This document shows positions 32,175 through 40,457 of a DNA stretch of 41,931 nucleotides, piece after piece. The translations under genes were made by a program, and so were the position numbers. A model generated the notes under the pieces. It was not told the origin of the DNA. It searched no databases and saw nothing but the letters and a program-made list of their open reading frames with translations. Each line of letters starts with the position of its first letter. The stretch's first letter is position 1. The stretch lies in assembly GCA_903881085.1 (NCBI GenBank), contig CAIRSA010000149.1:1-41931 (forward strand). The letters run 5' to 3'. The DNA is from an uncultured Acidobacteriia bacterium (GTDB lineage Bacteria > Acidobacteriota > Terriglobia > Bryobacterales > Bryobacteraceae).

Positions 32175-32675
32175 ATGGACGCCACTTTTTTCTACATCTT
32201 CGCATTGATGACGCTGATAGGCGCGGTGATGACCATCACCCGGCCGAATGCCATACACAGCGCGCTGTGGCTGGTTGTTTCGCTGCTGGGCGTGGCCGGC
32301 TTGTATCTGCTGCAGAAGGCTGAGTTTCTGTTTGCCGTGCAAATTATCCTCTATATAGGCGGCATCATGCTGTTGTTTCTGTTCGTCATCATGCTGGTGA
32401 ACTTGGACGAGGCGGCGAAACAGCGGCAGTTCAACAAGCAGTGGCCGCTGGCGTTAATTTGCGTGGCCGGAGTAGGTGCGGAGATCGCCTGGTTTCTGCG
32501 CAAGGGCGCGTTGATGCTGCCCCCGCCGGTGATCGGTCCTGCGTCGACCGTTGGCAACACGGAGATGATCGCCGACGTGCTGTTTCGCGAATATCTGCTG
32601 CCTTTCGAATTGATTTCCGTGCTGCTGCTGGTTGCGGTGGTGGGCAGCGTGGTTATGGCCAAGAAAAGGATTTGA
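32175..32675 (+). CDS. nuoJ: NADH-quinone oxidoreductase subunit J
   Basis: The 166-residue membrane subunit has five predicted helices. The family block HSALWLVVSLLGVAGLYLLQKAEFLFAVQIILYIGGIMLLFLFVIMLVNL is visible in sequence order, including the conserved IGGIMLLFLFVIML helix. It starts at the first base after the nuoI stop codon, so no gap is present and re-initiation is likely. It is 2 nt from nuoK. Confidence 0.93.
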   Translation: MDATFFYIFALMTLIGAVMTITRPNAIHSALWLVVSLLGVAGLYLLQKAEFLFAVQIILYIGGIMLLFLFVIMLVNLDEAAKQRQFNKQWPLALICVAGVGAEIAWFLRKGALMLPPPVIGPASTVGNTEMIADVLFREYLLPFELISVLLLVAVVGSVVMAKKRI

Positions 32676-32677
32676 AC

Positions 32678-32986
32678 ATGGGCACGATTGGCACAATGCA
32701 TTACCTCATACTGAGCGCGGCGCTGCTGTTGATTGGCGCCATCGGCGTGCTGACGCGGCGCAACATAGTTATTATCCTGATGTCGATTGAACTCATCCTA
32801 AACTCCGTTAATATCAATCTGGTCGCCTTCTCGCACCACTGGAATCAAGTGAATGGCCAGGTGTTCGCCATCTTCATGATCGCCCTGGCCGTTGCGGAAG
32901 CAGCGGTTGCACTGGGCATCCTGATCGCACTGTTCCGCAACAAAGAGACGGTGCTGGCAGATGAGGTGGACCTGCTGAAATGGTAA
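32678..32986 (+). CDS. nuoK: NADH-quinone oxidoreductase subunit K
   Basis: The 102-residue membrane subunit has three helices and the conserved Glu pair: ILMSIELILNSVNINLVAF (Glu in the second helix) and IALAVAEAAVALGILIALFRN (Glu in the third). These acidic residues belong to the proton path of the membrane arm. ATG 32678 follows AGGA with 9 nt spacing. A longer frame upstream overlaps nuoJ and is not native. It overlaps nuoL by 7 nt. Confidence 0.94.
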   Translation: MGTIGTMHYLILSAALLLIGAIGVLTRRNIVIILMSIELILNSVNINLVAFSHHWNQVNGQVFAIFMIALAVAEAAVALGILIALFRNKETVLADEVDLLKW

Positions 32987-35133
32987 ACTTCCTCGATCTG
33001 ATCTGGCTGATTCCTCTGTTCCCTCTATTTGGCGCGGCGTTCATGCTGGTGTTCGGCAAGATGATCGATCCGCAGCCGCATTCGCATGAGATGCTTGCGC
33101 CGGGCGTTGGCGGCGGACATCACCACGACGACCACGGGCACGACCATCATCACCACGCCGCTTCCACGCAGTTTCTGGTGCGCATCATTTCTCCTGGCGT
33201 GATTCTGCTCTCATTTATCTTTTCTCTTGGCGCGGTAATTCAACTGGCAGCGAAGGCCGAACATATCCACCAGGTGATTCCTTACACCTGGCTGGCCGGA
33301 CTGCCGTTCCATATGCAGGACGGGCGCATCGGCATCTTCACCGCGGACTGGGGCTTTCTGCTCGATCCGTTGAGTTCGGTGATGATCCTTGTGGTCACCG
33401 GTATCGGATTTTTGATTCACGTTTACGCCACGGCCTACATGGCGCACGATAACGGCTACTACCGCTTCTTCGGGTATCTGAATCTATTCGTGTTCTTCAT
33501 GCTGATGCTGGTGCTGGCGAACAACTACACGCTGTTGTTTGTCGGTTGGGAAGGCGTTGGTCTGTGCAGCTATCTGCTCATCGGTTTCTATTTCCACAAG
33601 AAGTCTGCGGGAGATGCCGGTAAGAAGGCGTTCATCGTCAACCGCATTGGCGACGCGGGCTTCATTCTGGGCATGCTGCTTCTGTTTAGTGTTGTTGGCA
33701 CATTGCGATTCACTGATGTGAATAAGGCGCTGGCCGAATTCCACATTGAGAGTGGCCACTTTGGTGTGCTGAGCACGGCGGCGCTGCTGCTGTTCATCGG
33801 CGCGACAGGTAAATCGGCGCAGGTTCCTTTGTATGTGTGGCTGCCGGACGCAATGGAAGGCCCGACTCCGGTATCGGCCCTGATCCACGCCGCGACCATG
33901 GTGACGGCTGGTGTATACATGGTGGCTCGCTCGAATGCCCTATTCAAACTGACGCCCGAGACTTCCGCCATCGTGGCTGTTGTCGGCGCGTTGACGGCGA
34001 TTCTGGCGGCATCGATTGCACTGGTTCAGAACGACATCAAACGCGTGCTCGCTTATTCGACGGTCAGCCAGTTGGGCTACATGTTTATGGCTCTAGGCGT
34101 CGGTGCTTATTGGGTTGCCGTGTTCCACCTTTATACGCACGCCTTCTTCAAAGCCCTGTTATTCCTTGGCTCGGGCTCAGTAATTCACGCCATGTCAGGC
34201 GAGCAGGATATGCGCAAGATGGGCGGCCTGCGCAGCAAGATCAAAGTCACTTATCTGACCATGGCTATCGGCTCCATCGCCATCGCGGGCATTCCTGGCT
34301 TTGCCGGCTTCTTCTCCAAAGACGAGATCCTCTGGCAGACGTGGAGTTCGCCGCTCGGCTCGAAAGCGATCTACGTTGTCGGTCTGACTACTGCGTTCAT
34401 GACCGCGTTCTACATGTGGCGTCTGATGTTCCTCACCTTCTACGGCGAGTGCCGCGCGGATGAGCATACGCAAAAACACATTCACGAATCGCCTGTTGCG
34501 ATGACCGGTGTGTTGTCCGTTCTGGCAGGCGGTTCGGTGCTTGCAGGCTGGCTGGGAGTTCCCAAACTGTGGCACTTCCCGGAAGTCTTCTCGACGTTTG
34601 AATCCTGGCTGGAGCCGGTGTTTGCGTCCGAAGGCGCGCATGCCGTTGCTCACGAAGCTTCCCACGATACGAGTATGGAATGGACACTGATGTTCCTTTC
34701 GGTTGGCCTCGCGGTGGCCGCCATAGCGATGGCCTATCGCTTCTATGTGCAGAAGCCTTCGATTCCCGATGGCATTCAGCAAGCGAGTGGCCCGGTGTAT
34801 GGCCTGCTGCTGAACAAATGGTACGTCGATGAGATCTACGATTTTCTTTTCATCAACGGACTGTGCAAGGGCGGCGGTACGCTGCTCGGCAAGTTCGATC
34901 GCAATGTTGTTGACGGCGGCCCGAACGGCGCGGGTTGGCTGACGCGCACCATCTCTACGATTTCGATGTGGTTCGACACATGGATTGTCGATGGCCTGGT
35001 GCGGCTGACCACGCTGCTTGTGAAGCTCTCATCCTATCCTGTGCGAATTTTGCAAACCGGTTCCTTGCAGTCGTACGCGCTGATGTTTGTGCTGGGCGTG
35101 GTGGCCATCTTCGGCTACTACGCAACTCGGTAA
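32980..35133 (+). CDS. nuoL: NADH-quinone oxidoreductase subunit L, with His-rich insertion
   Basis: The 717-residue antiporter-like proton-pumping subunit shows the signature ATGKSAQVPLYVWLPDAMEGPTPVSALIHAATMVTAGVYM, with the catalytic Lys and Glu region, and LFVGWEGVGLCSYLLIGFYF. It has about 16 membrane helices, including the C-terminal lateral helix. After the first helix, residues 34-59 form a histidine-rich loop with 11 His in 26 residues (GGGHHHDDHGHDHHHH). This is not a normal feature of NuoL and could bind divalent metals. The rest is canonical. It lies 4 nt from nuoM. Confidence 0.95.
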   Translation: MVNFLDLIWLIPLFPLFGAAFMLVFGKMIDPQPHSHEMLAPGVGGGHHHDDHGHDHHHHAASTQFLVRIISPGVILLSFIFSLGAVIQLAAKAEHIHQVIPYTWLAGLPFHMQDGRIGIFTADWGFLLDPLSSVMILVVTGIGFLIHVYATAYMAHDNGYYRFFGYLNLFVFFMLMLVLANNYTLLFVGWEGVGLCSYLLIGFYFHKKSAGDAGKKAFIVNRIGDAGFILGMLLLFSVVGTLRFTDVNKALAEFHIESGHFGVLSTAALLLFIGATGKSAQVPLYVWLPDAMEGPTPVSALIHAATMVTAGVYMVARSNALFKLTPETSAIVAVVGALTAILAASIALVQNDIKRVLAYSTVSQLGYMFMALGVGAYWVAVFHLYTHAFFKALLFLGSGSVIHAMSGEQDMRKMGGLRSKIKVTYLTMAIGSIAIAGIPGFAGFFSKDEILWQTWSSPLGSKAIYVVGLTTAFMTAFYMWRLMFLTFYGECRADEHTQKHIHESPVAMTGVLSVLAGGSVLAGWLGVPKLWHFPEVFSTFESWLEPVFASEGAHAVAHEASHDTSMEWTLMFLSVGLAVAAIAMAYRFYVQKPSIPDGIQQASGPVYGLLLNKWYVDEIYDFLFINGLCKGGGTLLGKFDRNVVDGGPNGAGWLTRTISTISMWFDTWIVDGLVRLTTLLVKLSSYPVRILQTGSLQSYALMFVLGVVAIFGYYATR

Positions 35134-35137
35134 ACCT

Positions 35138-36676
35138 ATGAACGAGCATTTATTGAGCACTATCCTCTTCGCCCCGCTCGCGGGGATGGTAGTGCTTTTG
35201 TTGATCCCCAAGACGCAGGTCAACCTGATCCGCTTGTGGGCGAACTTCGTCGCCATCGGCAGTTTCCTGATGTCGCTGCTGCTCATCGGCCGCGTGGACA
35301 ATGCGAATGGCGGCATGCAGTTGATCGAGCGCATGGATTGGATTCCTTCGATTGGTTCGCAGTATCTGATCGGCATCGATGGTATCAGCCTATTGATGGT
35401 GTTGCTCACCACGACCATCGGCTTCGTAGCCGTGCTGTGCAGTTGGACCGCGGTGGAAAAGAACTGCAAGGAATATTACGCCATGCTGCTGCTGCAGCAG
35501 ACAGGCATGCTGGGCGTATTTCTGGCCATGGACTTCATGCTGTTCTACGTCTTCTGGGAACTGGTGCTGGTGCCGATGTACATCCTGATCGGCGTATGGG
35601 GAGGCCCTCGCAAGCTTTATGCGGCAATCAAGTTTGTGATGTACACTCTGGCCGGCAGTGTGTTTATGCTGCTTGGCATTCTGACGCTATACTTCCAGAA
35701 CTTCGCACAGACCGGTAAGTACACCTTTGAGATCGCCGAACTGATGAAGACCAACATGCCGCTGCATCTGGAACAGTGGGTGTTCTGGGCGTTCTTCCTG
35801 GGCTTTGCGATTAAAGTTCCGATGTTCCCGTTCCATACGTGGCTGCCTGATGCGCACGTGGAAGCCCCTACTGCGGGCTCTGTGATTTTGGCCGGCGTGC
35901 TGCTGAAGATGGGCACCTACGGCTTCATCCGCTTCTCCGTGCCGCTGCTGCCGAAGGCGGCGATTGATCCGACAATCATTCAGATCATCGCGATCCTTTC
36001 GATTGTCGGTATCATCTATGGCGCATTGGTTAGCCTGATGCAATCGGATTGGAAAAAGCTGGTGGCATATTCGTCGGTGAGCCACTTGGGCTTCTGCACT
36101 TTGGGCATCTTCGCATTGAATCCGAACGGCATTGCAGGCAGCATCATTCAGCAGGTGAACCACGGTATCTCCACCGGCATGTTGTTCCTTGTGGTTGGCG
36201 TGATCTACGAACGGCGGCACACGCGCGAGATCAAAGAATACGGCGGCCTGGCGCACGTGATGCCAATGTACGCCATCGTCTTCGCGTTCGCCATGCTGAG
36301 TTCGGCGGGCATGCCGCTGTTGAACGGCTTCGTCGGCGAGTTCACGATTCTGCAGGGTGCGTTTGAGGCCAACCGGGCGTGGGCTGGGTTTGCGGTAAGC
36401 GGCGTGATTCTGGGCGCGGCCTATCTGCTGTGGCTGTATCAGCGAACGATGTTGGGCCAGATCACCAACGAAAAGAACATCAAGCTGCCCGATCTTTCGG
36501 CGCGCGAATGGGCGGTGTTTCTGCCGCTGATCGCCTGGGCGCTGTGGATCGGCCTTTATCCGAAACCGTATTTCGACATCTTAGAGAAGCCGGTGGCGCG
36601 CATCGTTGAACGCGTGAAGCCGGGCTACTATCAGGGCAGCGCGACCGCGGCCGTCACTCACGGAGAAACCCGATGA
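35138..36676 (+). CDS. nuoM: NADH-quinone oxidoreductase subunit M
   Basis: The 512-residue antiporter-like subunit has about 14 helices. The signature FAIKVPMFPFHTWLPDAHVEAPTAGSVILAGVLLKMGTYG is present with its buried Lys, as are the ELVLVPMYILIGVWGG block and QSDWKKLVAYSSVSHLGF. ATG 35138 (MNEHLLSTILFAPLAG) is the natural start: the codons upstream of it belong to nuoL. The gene overlaps nuoN by 4 nt (ATGA). Confidence 0.95.
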   Translation: MNEHLLSTILFAPLAGMVVLLLIPKTQVNLIRLWANFVAIGSFLMSLLLIGRVDNANGGMQLIERMDWIPSIGSQYLIGIDGISLLMVLLTTTIGFVAVLCSWTAVEKNCKEYYAMLLLQQTGMLGVFLAMDFMLFYVFWELVLVPMYILIGVWGGPRKLYAAIKFVMYTLAGSVFMLLGILTLYFQNFAQTGKYTFEIAELMKTNMPLHLEQWVFWAFFLGFAIKVPMFPFHTWLPDAHVEAPTAGSVILAGVLLKMGTYGFIRFSVPLLPKAAIDPTIIQIIAILSIVGIIYGALVSLMQSDWKKLVAYSSVSHLGFCTLGIFALNPNGIAGSIIQQVNHGISTGMLFLVVGVIYERRHTREIKEYGGLAHVMPMYAIVFAFAMLSSAGMPLLNGFVGEFTILQGAFEANRAWAGFAVSGVILGAAYLLWLYQRTMLGQITNEKNIKLPDLSAREWAVFLPLIAWALWIGLYPKPYFDILEKPVARIVERVKPGYYQGSATAAVTHGETR

Positions 36677-38139
36677 ACGAGTTTTATACCGCTACCGATC
36701 ACTTCGTGCTTGTGCCCGGGTTGCTGCTGGCGCTGTTTGGCTGCGCGGTGCTGCTGATCGATCTGTTTGTGGATCAGACCAAGACGCGTAAAGGTATCTG
36801 CCTGCTGGCGCTGTTGGGGCAGGTTTTCGTGGGCACGGAGTTGATCCGGCAACAGCAGTTCCTCACAGAGTCGGACCTGTTGACGCTCACTGCGTTTCAT
36901 GGTGCGATGACGTTGGATGGCACATCGCTGTTCTTCAACTGGGTGTTTCTGATCGCCGCGACCATCGTGATTTTGATCAGCTACAAGTACCTGGAGATCG
37001 AAGACGAAAATCACGGCGAGTATTATGGCCTGATTTTGCTGGCGCAATGCGGTATGTTCTTCCTGGCCACGGGAACGGAACTGATTACGCTGCTGGTGGG
37101 CCTGGAACTGATGGCGCTGAGCTTCTATGTGATGGTGGGCTTCCTGCGCACCGACCGCCGATCGAATGAAGCTGCGATGAAGTACCTGCTGCTGGGTGCG
37201 TTCTCTACGGGCTTTCTTGCTTACGGCTTTTCGATTTTGTACGGTATCTCAGGCAGTACGCAACTGGACGTGATCGCCGCGGCGGTAAAGGCACGCGATC
37301 CGTTCGATCCGATCCTGCTGCTTGCCATCGGCACCGTCACGGTTGGCTTGATGTTCAAAATCGCGGCGGCACCGTTTCATATGTGGGCCCCGGATGCGTA
37401 TGAAGGCGCGCCAACGCCGATCACGGCGTATCTTGCCGTGGCTTCGAAGGCGGCCAGCTTCGCGCTGCTGCTGCGCATCTTCTTAGGCCCGCTGGCAAGT
37501 GCCCGCGCTGCATGGGAACCACTGCTGGTGGGTGTGGCCGTGCTGAGCCTGACCATTGGAAACCTGGCGGCGATATCGCAAACGAATACGAAGCGGCTGC
37601 TGGCATACAGTTCCATCTCGCACGCCGGCTACATTTTGCTAGGTCTGATTGCAGGCACGCCGGCGGGCATCCAGGGCGTCGGCATCTACCTGTTGGTATA
37701 CACCGTGATGACGTTGGGCGCATTCCTGGTTGTGATCGCGTTGCGGCGCAAGAATGTGATTGGCGAGGATATTGCGGATTTCGCCGGCCTGATGCACAAG
37801 AGTCCCGGTTATGCCGTGCTGATGCTGGTGTTCCTGCTGTCGCTCGCAGGCATTCCGCCAACCGCCGGATTCATCGGCAAATACTACATTTTTCTTGGTC
37901 TGATTCAGAGCGGTAAGTACGGCCTGGCGGTGATTGCAACGCTGTATGTGGCGGTGAGTATCTTCTATTACTTCCGCATCGTGCGCAGCATGTTCCTCTC
38001 GGAGGCGGCGGACGCTACTCCGCTTTCTGAGAGCGCCGGTCTGCGTGTGGCGCTGGCCTTCACCGGGCTTGTGACGCTAGCCATCGGCATCTATCCGCAG
38101 CCGCTGCTTGATTACGCGCAAAGGACGCTTTTGAAGTAA
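36673..38139 (+). CDS. nuoN: NADH-quinone oxidoreductase subunit N
   Basis: The 488-residue antiporter-like subunit shows the NuoN pattern LMFKIAAAPFHMWAPDAYEGAPTPITAYLAVASKAASF and TNTKRLLAYSSISHAGYILLG. About 14 membrane helices are expected. ATG 36673 overlaps the nuoM stop by 4 nt. Its TAA overlaps the start of the next gene (TAATG, 1 nt). In the usual order nuoN ends the operon. Here it is followed by nuoH. Confidence 0.95.
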   Translation: MNEFYTATDHFVLVPGLLLALFGCAVLLIDLFVDQTKTRKGICLLALLGQVFVGTELIRQQQFLTESDLLTLTAFHGAMTLDGTSLFFNWVFLIAATIVILISYKYLEIEDENHGEYYGLILLAQCGMFFLATGTELITLLVGLELMALSFYVMVGFLRTDRRSNEAAMKYLLLGAFSTGFLAYGFSILYGISGSTQLDVIAAAVKARDPFDPILLLAIGTVTVGLMFKIAAAPFHMWAPDAYEGAPTPITAYLAVASKAASFALLLRIFLGPLASARAAWEPLLVGVAVLSLTIGNLAAISQTNTKRLLAYSSISHAGYILLGLIAGTPAGIQGVGIYLLVYTVMTLGAFLVVIALRRKNVIGEDIADFAGLMHKSPGYAVLMLVFLLSLAGIPPTAGFIGKYYIFLGLIQSGKYGLAVIATLYVAVSIFYYFRIVRSMFLSEAADATPLSESAGLRVALAFTGLVTLAIGIYPQPLLDYAQRTLLK

Positions 38140-39317
38140 TGGACGCCATTCTCCAACACCCGTTATTCGTGCCGGTTGTAATGATGTTTATCATCGTGGG
38201 CGTGTTCCCGCTGATGGCCGGCTACATCGTGCTGGTTGAGCGCAAGGTGCTCGCCGACATGCAAGTCCGCCTGGGGCCCATGCGCGTGGGTGCGCACGGA
38301 CTCTTGCAACCGCTTTCCGACGCTTTGAAGCTGATGCTGAAGGAAGACATTATTCCCGAAGCCTCCGATAAGTTTATCTTTTGGTTTGCGCCTATCATCT
38401 CTACCTTCACCGCTCTGGCTGCATTCGCGGTGATTCCGTTCAGCGAGAAGCTGCACATCGCTGACGTGAATGTTGGGTTGCTGATCATCAGTGCGTTTGG
38501 GGCGGTAGGAATTCTGGGCATCATCCTGGGCGGGTGGTCGTCGAACAGCCACTATTCGCTGCTTGGCGGCTTGCGCAGTTCGGCGCAGTTGGTCAGCTAT
38601 GAGGTGGCGCTTGGCTTGGCGCTGGTTTGCGGCGTGATGTCGGCCGGCACGCTGAGCATGACGGACATGGTGAAGGCGCAGCAAGCTAAGCACCTGTGGT
38701 TCGTCTTCGACAATTTCGGTCTGATGATTGTGCCCTTCGTCGTCTACTTCATTTCCGCCACGGCCGAAACCAACCGCGCTCCGTTCGATCTGCCGGAAGC
38801 CGAATCGGAACTGGTGGCCGGCTTCCATACTGAATACAGCGGCTTCCGCTGGGCGCTGTATTTCCTATCTGAGTACGCCCACATCTTTGTGGTGTCCGCC
38901 GTGGCCGTCGCGCTGTTCTGGGGCGGATGGCTGAGGCCTTTCCCTAACGTCGAATGGCTGGCCATCCCGCTGAACTACGGGTTGCCGCTGTTGCTGTTCA
39001 CGGGCAGTGGCGCGGCCAGCTTAACCCTTGTAAAAAAACTGCGCAATCCCGCGCATCGCATCGGGCTCACCGGCTTTAGTGTGATCCTGATTTTGCTCGG
39101 ACTCGTGTGCGCTGTGCCGGTGGTCAACGCCGCCATCATTGATGTTTTGTGGTTCATGATGAAGGTGTTCGTCTTTGTTTACATCATGATCTGGTTCCGC
39201 GGCACGTTCCCTCGCTTCCGTTATGACCAGTTGATGAATATCGGCTGGAAATACATGATCCCCATCGGCATGGGCGCGATCTTTGTAAACGCCATTGTGG
39301 GGATGCTGCGATCCTGA
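38139..39317 (+). CDS. nuoH: NADH-quinone oxidoreductase subunit H
   Basis: The 392-residue membrane subunit contacts the quinone channel next to NuoB and NuoD. It shows YIVLVERKVLADMQVRLGPMRVGAHGLLQPLSDALKLMLKE, then the highly conserved AETNRAPFDLPEAESELVAGFHTEYSG, and FRYDQLMNIGWK near the C-terminus. The N-terminus is longer than in many relatives. Its position at the end of the operon, after nuoN, is unusual. The standard place is between nuoG and nuoI. It is coupled to nuoN by a 1-nt overlap. Confidence 0.96.
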   Translation: MDAILQHPLFVPVVMMFIIVGVFPLMAGYIVLVERKVLADMQVRLGPMRVGAHGLLQPLSDALKLMLKEDIIPEASDKFIFWFAPIISTFTALAAFAVIPFSEKLHIADVNVGLLIISAFGAVGILGIILGGWSSNSHYSLLGGLRSSAQLVSYEVALGLALVCGVMSAGTLSMTDMVKAQQAKHLWFVFDNFGLMIVPFVVYFISATAETNRAPFDLPEAESELVAGFHTEYSGFRWALYFLSEYAHIFVVSAVAVALFWGGWLRPFPNVEWLAIPLNYGLPLLLFTGSGAASLTLVKKLRNPAHRIGLTGFSVILILLGLVCAVPVVNAAIIDVLWFMMKVFVFVYIMIWFRGTFPRFRYDQLMNIGWKYMIPIGMGAIFVNAIVGMLRS

Positions 39318-39414
39318 GTATCTTGATCGGATTTCTACGAACCTTTTCCGGTTTCGTTCGTATACATAGACAAAGGAACCCTTCCCGCGCGGTAACATAC
39401 CCCAACAGACAACC

Positions 39415-39429
39415 CTCCCGCGCGGGGAG
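39415..39429. terminator. Weak hairpin downstream of the complex I operon
   Basis: A GC-rich inverted repeat (CTCCC / GGGAG around GCGCG) lies about 100 nt after the nuoH stop and 50 nt before the next gene. A partial direct repeat of its core (CCCGCGCGG) occurs about 30 nt earlier. It has no T-run, so it is only a tentative terminator. The 162-nt gap holds nothing else that I can support. Confidence 0.25.
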
Positions 39430-39479
39430 ATCCCATACTGGACGCTCGCTCGACCCTTCTGCTATGTTGAGTACCTGAA

Positions 39480-40457
39480 GTGAACTCAACGCCTACCCGC
39501 ACCATCGTCCTGATGCCCATGTTTAATGACTGGGAGTCGGCCGATGCACTCTTAGACCAACTCGATACCGCTCTGGCCGGGCAGAATCTGGAACCGGAAG
39601 TCCTCATCATTGACGATGGATCCTCGGTCCCGATGCCGCCGCAATTTGCCGCTCGCTCGTTCACCACGCTGCGCGCCGTTGGCGTGCTGGAACTGCGCCG
39701 CAACTTGGGACATCAGCGCGCGATCGCAGTGGGGTTGGTTTACGTGCACGAAAATCTTCCTTGCTCGGCCGTGATTGTGATGGACGCCGATGGCGAGGAC
39801 CGGCCTACCGATATTCCAGCGTTGGCGGCTGCGTTTCGTGCCGCGGGCGGACGGTCCATCATCTTCGCCGCGCGGGCCAAACGGCTGGAAAACTTTGTCT
39901 TCCGCTTCTTCTATCAGCTGTACCGCATCATCCATTGGGTGCTTACCGGCGATGCGGTGCGCGTGGGGAACTTCAGCATGGTGCCGTTTGAGAGCGTGAA
40001 AAAACTGGTAGTGATTCCGGAGATCTGGAACCACTATGCGGCTGCGGCGATCCGGTCGCGCCTCGCCTTTGTCACCATACCCATTCCGCGCGGACGCCGC
40101 CTGGCTGGCGAATCGCGGATGAACTTTATCGCCTTGCTGCTGCACGGGCTGAGCGCATTTTTTGTCTACGGCGATATTGTGGGTGCGCGTTTACTGGTTG
40201 GCATTGCCATTGCGCTGGTGCTGCAATTGATCGTGCTGGTGGCCGGCTTCTCGCTGTACCTGACGGAACGTCCCGGCGCGCTTGGTCTGGCCGCATTAGG
40301 CGCAGGCGTGCTGAGCATCTTCCTGGTTCAGGCGATTCCCGTGGCGCTGATTCTGGTCTTCACCGTGGTAGGCAGCCGTGCCACCATCGGCGTGGTGCCG
40401 TTGCGCGATTGCCCGTATTTCGTGGCCGGCGTGCGCGAAGTGTGGAGACCGCTTTGA
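39480..40457 (+). CDS. GT2-family membrane glycosyltransferase
   Basis: The 325-residue protein has a GT-A domain (TIVLMPMFNDWESADALLDQL, then LIIDDGSSVPM, RNLGHQRAIAVG and MDADGEDRPTDI, the DxD motif) and two C-terminal membrane helices (ARLLVGIAIALVLQLIVLVAGFSLYL and GALGLAALGAGVLSIFLVQAIPVALILVF). This is the GtrB/ArnC-like layout of enzymes that load a sugar on a polyprenyl phosphate at the inner membrane. The start is GTG 39480. It overlaps the next gene by 4 nt (TTGA). The paired multispanning protein may be the partner that uses the lipid-linked sugar. Confidence 0.87.
   Translation: MNSTPTRTIVLMPMFNDWESADALLDQLDTALAGQNLEPEVLIIDDGSSVPMPPQFAARSFTTLRAVGVLELRRNLGHQRAIAVGLVYVHENLPCSAVIVMDADGEDRPTDIPALAAAFRAAGGRSIIFAARAKRLENFVFRFFYQLYRIIHWVLTGDAVRVGNFSMVPFESVKKLVVIPEIWNHYAAAAIRSRLAFVTIPIPRGRRLAGESRMNFIALLLHGLSAFFVYGDIVGARLLVGIAIALVLQLIVLVAGFSLYLTERPGALGLAALGAGVLSIFLVQAIPVALILVFTVVGSRATIGVVPLRDCPYFVAGVREVWRPL

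Noticed and set aside
31314..32342. A 342-codon minus-strand frame across nuoD, nuoI and nuoJ
   Set aside because: It is antisense to three clear complex I genes, with no domain and Gln/His-rich shadow composition.
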